Below, piece after piece: positions 47,309 to 56,100 of a stretch of DNA of 64,000 nt (position 1 is its first letter; every line of letters begins with the position of its first letter). This DNA is from Flavobacterium psychraerolatum. Its GTDB lineage: Bacteria; Bacteroidota; Bacteroidia; Flavobacteriales; Flavobacteriaceae. A program made the translations under genes and the position numbers. Under the pieces are notes generated by a model. It was given only the letters and a program-made list of their open reading frames with translations, was not told the origin of the DNA and ran no database searches. The DNA is taken from contig NZ_JAOQMX010000005.1 of assembly GCF_025960985.1 (NCBI RefSeq), positions 62,001 to 126,000 on the forward strand. Reading direction: 5' to 3'.

Positions 47309-48388
47309 ATGTCTTTACAATCACATACTATACAAGCCGTTGATCATCCTATTCACTTTAATGAAAAAGGATACGAAGCTTTAAATGCTCATTTGAGAGA
47401 AAACAAATATTCAAATTTATTTATTATTGTTGATAGTAATACCAACGAATTTTGTTTACCCAAATTTCTTCCGTTAGTAGAGACTAATTTGGGAATTGAG
47501 ATCATCGAATTTGAAGCTGGAGAAATCAATAAAAACATTGATACTTGTGTAGAAATTTGGAATGTATTAACTGAACTTGGTGGGGACAGAAAAAGTCTTG
47601 TTATTAATCTTGGTGGTGGAGTTGTAACCGATCTAGGAGGTTTTGTTGCCTCTACATTCAAACGTGGAATCGATTTTATAAATATCCCTACTACATTATT
47701 ATCTATGGTAGACGCTTCTGTTGGTGGGAAAAATGGAGTAGACTTGGGTAATCTAAAAAATCAAATAGGTGTATTCAACTTACCGAAAATGGTAATTGTA
47801 GATACTGAATATCTTGAAACAGTTCCTCAAAATGAAATGCGTTCAGGATTAGCCGAAATGCTGAAACACGGTTTAATTTATGATAAAACATATTGGGAAC
47901 ACTTTTTGAATATCAGAGCCATCAATTTTGCTCAATTGGACGAATTAATTTTTCGATCTGTAGCCATAAAAAATGAAATTGTAACTCAAGATCCCACTGA
48001 AAAAAACATAAGAAAAGCATTGAATTTTGGACATACTTTGGGTCATGCTATAGAAAGTTACTTTTTGGAAAACCAAGAAAAAACTACCTTACTACATGGT
48101 GAAGCTATTGCTGTTGGAATGATTTTGGAAAGTTATATTTCATTACATAAAAACTTAATCTCAGAGCAAGAATTCAATGAGATTAAAACTACATTAAAAT
48201 CAATCTATCAAGACATCACGTTTGACACAAAAGACATCAACCCCATCCTTGAATTATTGATTCATGATAAAAAAAATGAGTACGGAACAATTCAGTTTGC
48301 ATTGATAGAAGGTATTGGTAAAATAATCATTAATCAAACAGTTGAAAATGAATTGATTCTTAAAGCATTTCAAGATTATCAATCTTAA
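47309..48388 (+). CDS. aroB: 3-dehydroquinate synthase
   Basis: A 359-residue enzyme of the shikimate pathway: DAHP is cyclised to 3-dehydroquinate with NAD and a metal. The NAD-binding glycine-rich region is NLGGGVVTDLGGFVAST, followed by IPTTLLSMVDASVGGKNGVD (substrate and metal-site residues), a metal Glu in GLAEMLKHGLI, and metal His in NFGHTLGHAIES and LLHGEAIAVGM. All ligands are present. It leads to a separate promoter for the polyamine genes downstream. Cytoplasmic. Confidence 0.97.
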   Translation: MSLQSHTIQAVDHPIHFNEKGYEALNAHLRENKYSNLFIIVDSNTNEFCLPKFLPLVETNLGIEIIEFEAGEINKNIDTCVEIWNVLTELGGDRKSLVINLGGGVVTDLGGFVASTFKRGIDFINIPTTLLSMVDASVGGKNGVDLGNLKNQIGVFNLPKMVIVDTEYLETVPQNEMRSGLAEMLKHGLIYDKTYWEHFLNIRAINFAQLDELIFRSVAIKNEIVTQDPTEKNIRKALNFGHTLGHAIESYFLENQEKTTLLHGEAIAVGMILESYISLHKNLISEQEFNEIKTTLKSIYQDITFDTKDINPILELLIHDKKNEYGTIQFALIEGIGKIIINQTVENELILKAFQDYQS

Positions 48389-48408
48389 TATTTTTTTACC
48401 ATAAAGGA

Positions 48409-48440
48409 TTGGATTACGTCTATATTATTTTTTACATTTG
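48409..48440 (+). promoter_or_regulatory. promoter ahead of the 59-codon ORF and speA
   Basis: TTG (48409-48411), a 21-base spacer, then TACATTTG (48433-48440), fitting the Bacteroidota -33/-7 pattern. The ATG of the small ORF is only five bases further on, so transcription would start at or beside that ATG. Confidence 0.68.
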
Positions 48441-48445
48441 CGTTA

Positions 48446-48625
48446 ATGAAAACAAATAAAAAACAACAAAATAACACTTCTCGAAGCCGCCAAAACAATA
48501 GGTCTTTTTTGAGTTTATTGAAACGGTTCTATTCGACAAGAGGCAACTTTATTTTTGATGTTTTTGACTTTTTAAAAACAGAGAATGAAAAGCTTCAGAT
48601 TGTCTATGCTAACATTAGAGTTTGA
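48446..48625 (+). CDS. small basic protein or leader ORF, 59 residues
   Basis: An open frame of 59 codons beginning MKTNKKQQNNTSRSRQNN and ending TENEKLQIVYANIRV. It is basic in the first half (several Lys and six Arg in all) and has no signal peptide or membrane helix. It follows a well-spaced promoter by five bases, so its message would have almost no leader, and ends 55 bases ahead of the arginine decarboxylase. It could be a genuine small protein, or a leader whose translation sets speA expression. I do not recognise a family. Confidence 0.5.
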   Translation: MKTNKKQQNNTSRSRQNNRSFLSLLKRFYSTRGNFIFDVFDFLKTENEKLQIVYANIRV

Positions 48626-48680
48626 ATTGTAGAATAATTTAAAAAATTTAAATCATTCTCTTAAACAAAAACAAACTAAA

Positions 48681-50081
48681 ATGAATACTAAATATTCTGA
48701 CTTAATAAATCAAACTTACTATTTTCCTCAAGAAGAATTTAATTTAAACAAAGACAATCTTCAATTTCACAATATTGATTTGATGAAACTGGTGGAACAA
48801 TACGGTACACCATTAAAATTCACCTATTTACCTCAAATATCCAACAACATTAACAAAGCCAAAAACTGGTTTCGTAAATCAATGGATAAAAACAAATACG
48901 AAGGTAAGTACTATTATTGCTACTGTACAAAAAGCTCTCATTTTGAATATATAATGAACGAAGCTTTCAAGAATAACATACACATTGAAACTTCATCAGC
49001 ATTTGACATCAATATCGTTGAGAATTTATTAGAAAACGGAAAGATCAACAAAAGTACTTATGTGATTTGTAATGGTTTCAAAAGAGACCAATACATCGAT
49101 AATATCGCTCGTTTGATCAATAACGGACATAAAAATACTATTCCGATCATCGATAATTACGAAGAATTAGATTTATTACAAGCTGAAATTAATGGGAAAT
49201 TCAAAATCGGAATCCGTATTGCAGCGGAGGAAGAACCTAAATTTGAATTCTATACTTCTAGATTAGGAATTGGATATAAAAACATTGTACAATTTTATAA
49301 AAAACAAATTCAAGAAAACGACAAGTTAGAATTGAAAATGTTACATTTTTTTATCAATACTGGTATTAATGACAATGCTTATTATTGGAATGAATTAGTA
49401 AAATGTATAAAAGTATATATTGCACTTAAAAAAGAATGCCCTACTCTTGATGGATTAAATATTGGTGGTGGTTTTCCAATTAAGAATTCTTTGACATTTG
49501 ATTATGATTATCAATACATGATTGACGAAATTATCAATCAAATCAAAATTGCTTGTGACGAAGCTGAAGTAGATGTTCCTAATATCTTTACAGAGTTTGG
49601 TTCCTTTACTGTTGGAGAAAGCGGTGGCGCTATTTACCAAGTTTTATATCAAAAACAGCAAAACGACAGAGAAAAATGGAACATGATTGACTCCTCTTTT
49701 ATTACCACTCTACCTGATACTTGGGCAATCAACAAACGTTTTATCATGCTAGCTGTTAACCGCTGGAATGAGACGTATGAAAGAGTATTATTGGGAGGAA
49801 TGACTTGCGATAGTGATGATTATTACAACTCTGAGCAAAATATGAATGCCATCTATTTACCTAAATACAACAAAGAAAAACCACTATATATTGGTTTTTT
49901 TAATACAGGTGCGTACCAAGAAACTATTGGTGGATACGGAGGTTTACACCACTGTTTGATTCCGCAACCCAAACATATTCTGATAGATAAGGATGAAAAT
50001 GGGATTTTGGCTACCGAAGTTTTCTCGGAACAACAAACTTCAGAGGACGTACTAAAAATATTAGGGTACAAAGCAAAATAA
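48681..50081 (+). CDS. speA: arginine decarboxylase (short, PLP-dependent)
   Basis: A 466-residue PLP decarboxylase of the alanine-racemase fold: arginine gives agmatine and CO2. The PLP Lys is Lys84 in YCYCTKSSHF. The phosphate-binding glycine loop is NIGGGFP, with EFGSFTVGESGG following (the E-P-G-like region); the domain-interface active Cys is in GGMTCDSDDYY. It is shorter than E. coli SpeA (about 650) and lacks its insert domain, as is usual in Bacteroidota. A deoxyhypusine-synthase-like gene follows 96 bases on. Its promoter seems to lie ahead of the 59-codon ORF. Confidence 0.9.
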   Translation: MNTKYSDLINQTYYFPQEEFNLNKDNLQFHNIDLMKLVEQYGTPLKFTYLPQISNNINKAKNWFRKSMDKNKYEGKYYYCYCTKSSHFEYIMNEAFKNNIHIETSSAFDINIVENLLENGKINKSTYVICNGFKRDQYIDNIARLINNGHKNTIPIIDNYEELDLLQAEINGKFKIGIRIAAEEEPKFEFYTSRLGIGYKNIVQFYKKQIQENDKLELKMLHFFINTGINDNAYYWNELVKCIKVYIALKKECPTLDGLNIGGGFPIKNSLTFDYDYQYMIDEIINQIKIACDEAEVDVPNIFTEFGSFTVGESGGAIYQVLYQKQQNDREKWNMIDSSFITTLPDTWAINKRFIMLAVNRWNETYERVLLGGMTCDSDDYYNSEQNMNAIYLPKYNKEKPLYIGFFNTGAYQETIGGYGGLHHCLIPQPKHILIDKDENGILATEVFSEQQTSEDVLKILGYKAK

Positions 50082-50115
50082 TTCAAAAAAATAATAGTTA
50101 AATTAAAAAAATCTT

Positions 50116-50123
50116 TACTTTTG
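50116..50123 (+). promoter_or_regulatory. -7 element ahead of the deoxyhypusine-synthase-like gene
   Basis: TACTTTTG matches TAnnTTTG, 54 bases ahead of the ATG. No ideally spaced TTG upstream, so this gene may also be served by the speA promoter. Confidence 0.45.
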
Positions 50124-50177
50124 AAATTGTAATCTCTTTCAATAAAACAGATTAAAAATATCTTTAAAAAAAACAAA

Positions 50178-51149
50178 ATGAGCAAGGGACCTATTAGCCA
50201 ATTTATAGAAAAGCATTATTTGCATTTCAATTCAGCATCATTAGTAGATGCAGCAAAAGCATACGAACAACAATTAGCCAACGGTGCTAAAATGATGGTA
50301 AGTATGGCTGGAGCAATGAGTACAGCCGAAATTGGTAAAATATTTGCCGAAATTATTCGTCAAGACAAAGTTCAAATCATTTCTTGTACAGGTGCAAATC
50401 TTGAAGAAGATATCATGAACTTGGTAGCGCACTCACACTACGAGAGAGTACCTAATTATAGAGATTTAACACCGCAAGACGAATGGGATCTTTTGGAAAG
50501 AGGATTGAACCGTGTGACTGATACTTGTATTCCTGAACATGAAGCTTTTAGAAGATTACAAAAACATATTTTCAAAATTTGGAAAGATGCAGATGATAAA
50601 GGGGAACGCTATTTCCCTCATGAATTCATGTACAAAATGTTGCTTTCGGGTGTTTTAGAAGAATACTACGAAATTGACCTAAAAGACAGTTGGATGTATG
50701 CTGCTGCTGAGAAAAACTTACCTATTATCGTTCCAGGATGGGAAGATAGCACAATGGGTAATATTTTTGCCTCTTATGTAATCAAAGGAGAGTTGAAAGC
50801 ATCGACAATGAAATCTGGAATTGAATACATGGTATACCTTTCTGATTGGTATCCAAAAAATAGTGCTAACGGAATTGGATTTTTCCAAATTGGTGGAGGT
50901 ATTGCTGGAGATTTCCCAATTTGTGTTGTTCCTATGTTGTATCAAGATATGGAAATGCATGACATTCCTTTCTGGAGCTATTTCTGTCAAATTTCTGATT
51001 CAACAACTAGTTATGGTTCGTATTCAGGGGCAGTACCGAATGAAAAAATCACTTGGGGTAAATTAGATATTAAAACTCCTAAATTTATTATCGAATCTGA
51101 TGCTACTATTGTGGCACCTTTAATTTTTGCTTATTTATTAGACTTATAG
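50178..51149 (+). CDS. deoxyhypusine synthase family protein (polyamine aminobutyl transfer)
   Basis: A 323-residue member of the deoxyhypusine synthase family. The catalytic Lys is kept as Lys295 in ITWGKLD, equivalent to the W-G-K of the human enzyme. The NAD-binding regions are visible as VSMAGAMSTAEIGK and ISCTGANLEEDIMN, and FQIGGGIAGDFPICVVPML near 236-254. Bacteria have no eIF5A, so these homologues are thought to make homospermidine or a related polyamine from putrescine/spermidine. Location after arginine decarboxylase supports a polyamine role. The exact product cannot be told from sequence. Confidence 0.88.
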   Translation: MSKGPISQFIEKHYLHFNSASLVDAAKAYEQQLANGAKMMVSMAGAMSTAEIGKIFAEIIRQDKVQIISCTGANLEEDIMNLVAHSHYERVPNYRDLTPQDEWDLLERGLNRVTDTCIPEHEAFRRLQKHIFKIWKDADDKGERYFPHEFMYKMLLSGVLEEYYEIDLKDSWMYAAAEKNLPIIVPGWEDSTMGNIFASYVIKGELKASTMKSGIEYMVYLSDWYPKNSANGIGFFQIGGGIAGDFPICVVPMLYQDMEMHDIPFWSYFCQISDSTTSYGSYSGAVPNEKITWGKLDIKTPKFIIESDATIVAPLIFAYLLDL

Positions 51150-51158
51150 AGTATCATT

Positions 51159-51560
51159 ATGAAAAGAGTAATTGTTGATTACGCAAAACTTACAAACGAG
51201 ATTTTAAACCTATTAGTGGAACGTTTCCCTGATGGCTATGATGATTCAGACATCATTCGTTTTAGAAATGCTAAGAATGAATTGATTGAAGCGGTAGAAG
51301 TACGTACTGAAGACACTATTTATTTAGTAAAAGTGAGTACTAAATTGGCTGACCGAATCGAAAATTATGATGAAGATGATGAAATTGATGATGAGATTGA
51401 ACCAATCACACCAATTAAAGGAGTAGATTTGGATGACGACATTGACGATGATGATGACGAAGATGATAATCATGACAAACCTGATTTGGATGATGATGAC
51501 GAAGATTCTGATGATCGAAAAAGCTCAGATGACGACGATGATGATGACGACGAAGATTAA
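51159..51560 (+). CDS. small protein with an aspartate-rich tail
   Basis: A 133-residue protein in two parts. Residues 1-68 form a folded domain (VDYAKLTNEILNLLVERFPDG, then IIRFRNAKNELIEAV and EDTIYLVKVS); residues 70-133 are almost only Asp and Glu with a few Lys, Asn and Ser. The N-terminal part looks conserved across Bacteroidota, but I know of no proven function. It starts 9 bases after the deoxyhypusine-synthase-like gene, so the two are co-transcribed, and ends at a terminator. A polyanionic tail could bind polycations such as polyamines or basic proteins; that is a guess. Confidence 0.8.
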   Translation: MKRVIVDYAKLTNEILNLLVERFPDGYDDSDIIRFRNAKNELIEAVEVRTEDTIYLVKVSTKLADRIENYDEDDEIDDEIEPITPIKGVDLDDDIDDDDDEDDNHDKPDLDDDDEDSDDRKSSDDDDDDDDED

Positions 51561-51577
51561 TTTCTTCATTTAAATAT

Positions 51578-51608
51578 AAAAGGAACTCCATATTGAGTTC
51601 CTTTTTTT
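51578..51608 (+). terminator. terminator after the acidic-tail gene
   Basis: AAAAGGAACTC pairs with GAGTTCCTTTT and runs into T7. It closes the speA transcript and lies 31 bases ahead of recQ. Confidence 0.9.
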
Positions 51609-51638
51609 ATATTACTACTATCTTTTTTATTTTATTGA

Positions 51639-53753
51639 ATGATGACATCCACACTGCTACACGAAACGCTTAAAGATAATTTTGGTTTTGAAAAATTTAG
51701 ACCTAATCAAGAAAAAATTATTAGTTCAATCTTAACCGGAAAAGATGCTTTAGCAATTATGCCTACTGGTGGAGGGAAGTCAATTTGTTTTCAATTGCCT
51801 GCCTTATTATTTCCGGGTATTACTATCGTGATATCTCCTTTGATTGCTTTAATGAAAGATCAAGTAGATAGTTTGAAAGCCAACGGTATTGAAGCTTGCT
51901 ACATCAACAGCAGTCAATCTAGCGGAGAACAGCAAGAACATATTGAAAATATTTTAAATCAAAAAATAAAACTCGTATATGTAGCACCTGAAAGCTTGTC
52001 TTATTTAGAAAACACCTTTAATCAAGTTACAGTAAGTCTAATTGCTATAGACGAAGCACACTGTATTTCGTCATGGGGACATGATTTTAGACCTGCCTAT
52101 ACCAATTTGGGATACCTAAAAAAACGCTTCCCTACCACTCCAATATTAGCATTAACTGCAACTGCTGACAAAGCAACCCGTGAAGATATAAGCAATCAAT
52201 TAAACCTTTTAAATCCAGTGATTTCTATCTCTTCTTTCGATAGGAAAAACTTGAGTTTGGAAGTACGTCCCGCACTAGATAGAGTGAAACAAATTATTGA
52301 TTTTATTGCTCAAAAACCTAATGAATGTGGTATTATTTATTGTCTAAGTCGAAAAACAACAGAAGAACTAGCTGAGAAATTGCAAAAAACAGGTGTCAAT
52401 GCCAAAGCATACCATGCAGGATTAGACAACAACACTAGAGCAAAAACTCAAGATGAATTTATTAATGATGATTGCCAAGTTGTTTGCGCAACAATCGCTT
52501 TTGGAATGGGAATTGACAAATCGAATGTACGTTGGGTGATACATTATAATTTACCAAAGAATATCGAGGGGTATTACCAAGAAATTGGTCGTGCTGGTCG
52601 AGATGGATTACCCTCTGAAACGGTTTTATTTGAAAGTTATGGTGATGTAATCCAGTTACAAAAATTTGCCTCACAAGGATTAAATTCCGAAGTACAGTTA
52701 TCAAAATTAGAACGCATGAAACAGTATGCAGATGCTGTAAGTTGCCGTCGAAAGATACTTCTCTCCTATTTTGGAGAAATAGTAACCGAAAATTGTGGTA
52801 ATTGTGATGTATGCAAAAATCCGCCTGCCTTTTTTGATGGAACTATTTTAGCACAAAAAGCACTTTCGGCTATCATTCGATTAAAAGAATCAGAAGCATT
52901 GCCTGTGATTGTTGATTTTTTGAGAGGTTCAAAGAATGCTCATATCCTAGAGAATCAATACCACAACTTGAAAACATACGGCGTAGGTACAGACGTTTCT
53001 TGGTACGATTGGAACCAATATATTATTCAATTAATTAATCAAGGATATTGTGAGATTGCTTTTCACCTCAAAAACCAAATAAAACTGACACCATTAGCTC
53101 ACGAAGTTTTATTTAATGGTGAAAAAGTACAATTAACAACAATACAAAAAGAAATCGCCGAAAAAGCAACAGCTAAAGAATCAAGAGCTGCTAAACCTAA
53201 AAAAGATTCGTTATTCGAAATATTACGTACCATACGGTATGAGATATCAAAAAAAGACAAGGTTCCAGCTTATGTCATTTTTAGTGATGCTGTATTGCGT
53301 GAGATAGAAACACATCGTCCAATGAGCGAAGAGGAACTTATTGCTATTGATGGAGTTGGAAAAGCCAAATTAGAAAAATATGGTACTATTTTCATTACTG
53401 CAGTAACTGATTTCCATAAAACAAAAGCATTGCAACAAAAGAAAGTATCTAGCACATATAAAGAGACATTTGCCATGTTTCAAAGTGGTTTAAGTGTTGA
53501 AGTTATAGCAGAACAGCGTAATTTGGGGTTGGGAACCATCATGTCTCATATTGCAAAATTATATGAAGATGGCGCTGCTATTGATCTCTATCAATTTGTA
53601 AGTGCTGAAGATGTAGAAAAAATTGCTAAAGCAAAAATCACATTAGAAAGCCCAACGGCATTAAAACCTTATTTTGATCATTTTGAAGAGCAAATATCCT
53701 ATGATAAAATACGTTTGAGTTTATCAATTCTTTCGAGAAAAGTTCTCCACTAA
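51639..53753 (+). CDS. recQ: ATP-dependent DNA helicase RecQ
   Basis: A 704-residue 3'-5' DNA helicase. Walker A MPTGGGKS (41-48), DEAH box Asp138-His141 with the aromatic loop HCISSWGHDFRP, motif VI in YYQEIGRAGRDG. The RecQ-C zinc site follows with Cys in SCRRKILLSYFGE and NCGNCDVC. An HRDC domain is near 540-600 (ETHRPMSEEELIAIDGVGKAKLEKYG), and a further C-terminal helical domain is present. Complete and normal length for the Bacteroidota form. Role: repair and restart of replication forks. Promoter lies in the 30-base gap or the upstream operon. Confidence 0.96.
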   Translation: MMTSTLLHETLKDNFGFEKFRPNQEKIISSILTGKDALAIMPTGGGKSICFQLPALLFPGITIVISPLIALMKDQVDSLKANGIEACYINSSQSSGEQQEHIENILNQKIKLVYVAPESLSYLENTFNQVTVSLIAIDEAHCISSWGHDFRPAYTNLGYLKKRFPTTPILALTATADKATREDISNQLNLLNPVISISSFDRKNLSLEVRPALDRVKQIIDFIAQKPNECGIIYCLSRKTTEELAEKLQKTGVNAKAYHAGLDNNTRAKTQDEFINDDCQVVCATIAFGMGIDKSNVRWVIHYNLPKNIEGYYQEIGRAGRDGLPSETVLFESYGDVIQLQKFASQGLNSEVQLSKLERMKQYADAVSCRRKILLSYFGEIVTENCGNCDVCKNPPAFFDGTILAQKALSAIIRLKESEALPVIVDFLRGSKNAHILENQYHNLKTYGVGTDVSWYDWNQYIIQLINQGYCEIAFHLKNQIKLTPLAHEVLFNGEKVQLTTIQKEIAEKATAKESRAAKPKKDSLFEILRTIRYEISKKDKVPAYVIFSDAVLREIETHRPMSEEELIAIDGVGKAKLEKYGTIFITAVTDFHKTKALQQKKVSSTYKETFAMFQSGLSVEVIAEQRNLGLGTIMSHIAKLYEDGAAIDLYQFVSAEDVEKIAKAKITLESPTALKPYFDHFEEQISYDKIRLSLSILSRKVLH

Positions 53754-53792
53754 GTAATTATTACAATTTTCCAGTAAAGTACCTATAGAAAA

Positions 53793-53839
53793 TAAAAAGG
53801 TCTAGTGCCATACTAAAAACACTAGACCTTAAAAAAAAA
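53793..53839 (-). terminator. terminator after the TonB receptor gene
   Basis: AAGGTCTAGTG pairs perfectly with CACTAGACCTT. On the minus strand the stem is followed by TTTTATTTT. It lies 18 bases past the receptor stop and separates it from the convergent recQ gene. Confidence 0.85.
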
Positions 53840-53856
53840 CAAACAAAAATCTATCT

Positions 53857-56100
53857 CTAAAATTTATAACTAATTTTCCCTTTCATATAAAAGGGTGTTC
53901 CAGGTGTAAAATGAATTTCATCAACACTACTGGTTTCATTTTGTAATCTTGTTTCGGTTGCAAATTGTGTTTCATTCCACGCAGTATTCAAAATATTTTG
54001 AACAGCCAAACCTAAAGTCACATTATTAACTTCATAATTAATATTGCAATCTATAATACCATAACCTTTGGCAACAATAGAATTATCTTCGTTTGCAGGA
54101 CGACTTTTTAAATGACGATAATGTACACCTCCAGAAAAGCCATCCCATTTTTGAAAACTTAAACCTCCTGTAGCAGTAAAATCGGGCGCAAGCGGAATAT
54201 AGTTTTGTCCAGATGGTTCATCTCTACTTCTGGCATGGGTATAGGTAAGATCCGTATCCAAAAATAAGTAGTCATTAATTTGATAACGAATTCCCAAATC
54301 TGCCCCCATACGTTTTGTTCTTCCACTAGGCTCGATCACACCTGCATCACCTACATAAACAAATTCTTGTTGCAAGTACAATGCCCACAATGCAGTATTT
54401 ACTAGTATTTTTGGACTCGCTTTAAAAATTGAACCAAAATCAAATCCAAATGAGGTGGGCAGAATTTCTTTTCCATTATTTTCTACTACGACCCTAGCAT
54501 CATTTGAATGAAAACCAAAACCAGTCTTTAAAAAGAATTGTAAACTGTTATTTTGAGTATAAATAAAATTTAATTTTGGTGACACTTTGAATTCCGTTTC
54601 CGATTGTGTAGCATAAGTTGCTGCTAGTTTATCTTGGTAATTAAACTTAAAATAATCAAACCGAACTGCAGGATTAATCATCCATTTTCCATGTCTAAAT
54701 TCGGCATTATAATAATTAAAACCATTAAACTCTTCAATATCTCCTAGTTTTACAGGATTGATAAGTGTTGTTCTACCTTTGGTATGTGATAATTCTGTAT
54801 CAGTAGTAGCATCTGATCTAAAGCCTGCTCCAACTTGCAACAAAACATTCCAATCATCCAATTTTAGTTTTTTGTTCCATTCAGAATTCATACCATATAA
54901 GGAGCGGTTTTCTTTTTGTTTGATTTGGTCACCATTGATGGGATCGTATAGAAAAAAAGTAAAATTTGAATACAATTCAAAATCATATTTAGAATAATAA
55001 AGATTTGCTTTTACAAACGTATTTTCATCAATCGATTTTACCAACGCACCATTTATATTGGTACGTGCTGTATTTCCCCCTTCGGTATTGTCTACAGATC
55101 CAAATCTAGAAATCAATCCTTGATCAACCAAACGTTGCGGGATTTGTCCTGATGCATCCCAACGGCTAGAAAAACGAGATGCTGTTAATGTAAACTTGCT
55201 ATTCTCATCAATCAAAGTGGTGTATCTTCCTAATAGATTCACACGATTAAAATTTTGTGGACTATCAAAAGGACCATCAGTCAATATATATTCAGTAGCG
55301 ATATAAGCGGATTGCTTTTTCTGATTTCCCAAAAGGTTGAACATTCCAATCAATCTTTGTGTATTGAATTGTCCTACTTCTAAACTTATCATACTTTTAT
55401 CTAATTTTTCTTTGGTTTGAAAAGCTACGTAACCAGCAGTGGCAAAATCACCTTTATCTGCATAATAAGACCCTTTTCCAAAATCTAGTTTTTCAACCGT
55501 CTCTGGTATTACAAAATGTAAATCGGCATATCCTTGGCCATGAGCATGCGAAACCATATTTACAGGAATTCCATCGACAGAAATCGCCAAATCTGTTCCA
55601 TGGTCTATATCAAAGCCTCTCAAGAAAATTTGCTCTGCTTTACCACCTCCAGCGTGTTGTCCTATAAATAATCCAGGAACTTTTCGTAATATTTCTTGGG
55701 ACGAATTTACAGGAGCCGTCTGCAAATCAATTTTCGAAATTACATTCATTGCAGATATAGTTGGCTGAATAATAATTTCGTCCAATTTGAAAATAGCATC
55801 CTCCAAAACGATTCTGTTTTCACCTGATTGTACTACATAATCTAGCTTTTTGTATCCAAAAGCATTTATTTTCAAGGTGCTACCTATTTCAGTATTTTGA
55901 ATACTAAAGAGTCCTAATTCATTACTATGGGCATGCGTACTAGAAGCAGTGTTCACCACATTAGCATTTTCTATTGTATTTCCTAGACCATCAACCACAA
56001 CACCACTACTCTTTTGAGCTGTAACGATTAAGGATAGGTGAATAAAAAGGAGTATAAATAGTATTCTCATAACATTATAAGTTTTCAATTTTTTGAGCAA
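53857..56100 (-). CDS. TonB-dependent outer-membrane receptor
   Basis: A 747-residue receptor. Signal peptide about 1-28; a carboxypeptidase-D-regulatory-like domain (about 31-110, KSSGVVVDGLGNTIENANVV); the plug with ILRKVPGLFIGQHAGGGKAEQIFLRGFDIDHGTDLAISVDGIP; then the barrel, ending in YMKGKISYKF with a C-terminal Phe. His-containing stretches are notable: SSTHAHSNE in the N-terminal domain and NMVSHAHGQGYADLHF in the plug. It overlaps the TPR gene by 26 bases and belongs to the DUF4331 operon. Substrate unknown; a metal ion or metal complex is a reasonable guess from the histidines. Confidence 0.93.
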   Translation of the reverse strand: MLKKLKTYNVMRILFILLFIHLSLIVTAQKSSGVVVDGLGNTIENANVVNTASSTHAHSNELGLFSIQNTEIGSTLKINAFGYKKLDYVVQSGENRIVLEDAIFKLDEIIIQPTISAMNVISKIDLQTAPVNSSQEILRKVPGLFIGQHAGGGKAEQIFLRGFDIDHGTDLAISVDGIPVNMVSHAHGQGYADLHFVIPETVEKLDFGKGSYYADKGDFATAGYVAFQTKEKLDKSMISLEVGQFNTQRLIGMFNLLGNQKKQSAYIATEYILTDGPFDSPQNFNRVNLLGRYTTLIDENSKFTLTASRFSSRWDASGQIPQRLVDQGLISRFGSVDNTEGGNTARTNINGALVKSIDENTFVKANLYYSKYDFELYSNFTFFLYDPINGDQIKQKENRSLYGMNSEWNKKLKLDDWNVLLQVGAGFRSDATTDTELSHTKGRTTLINPVKLGDIEEFNGFNYYNAEFRHGKWMINPAVRFDYFKFNYQDKLAATYATQSETEFKVSPKLNFIYTQNNSLQFFLKTGFGFHSNDARVVVENNGKEILPTSFGFDFGSIFKASPKILVNTALWALYLQQEFVYVGDAGVIEPSGRTKRMGADLGIRYQINDYLFLDTDLTYTHARSRDEPSGQNYIPLAPDFTATGGLSFQKWDGFSGGVHYRHLKSRPANEDNSIVAKGYGIIDCNINYEVNNVTLGLAVQNILNTAWNETQFATETRLQNETSSVDEIHFTPGTPFYMKGKISYKF

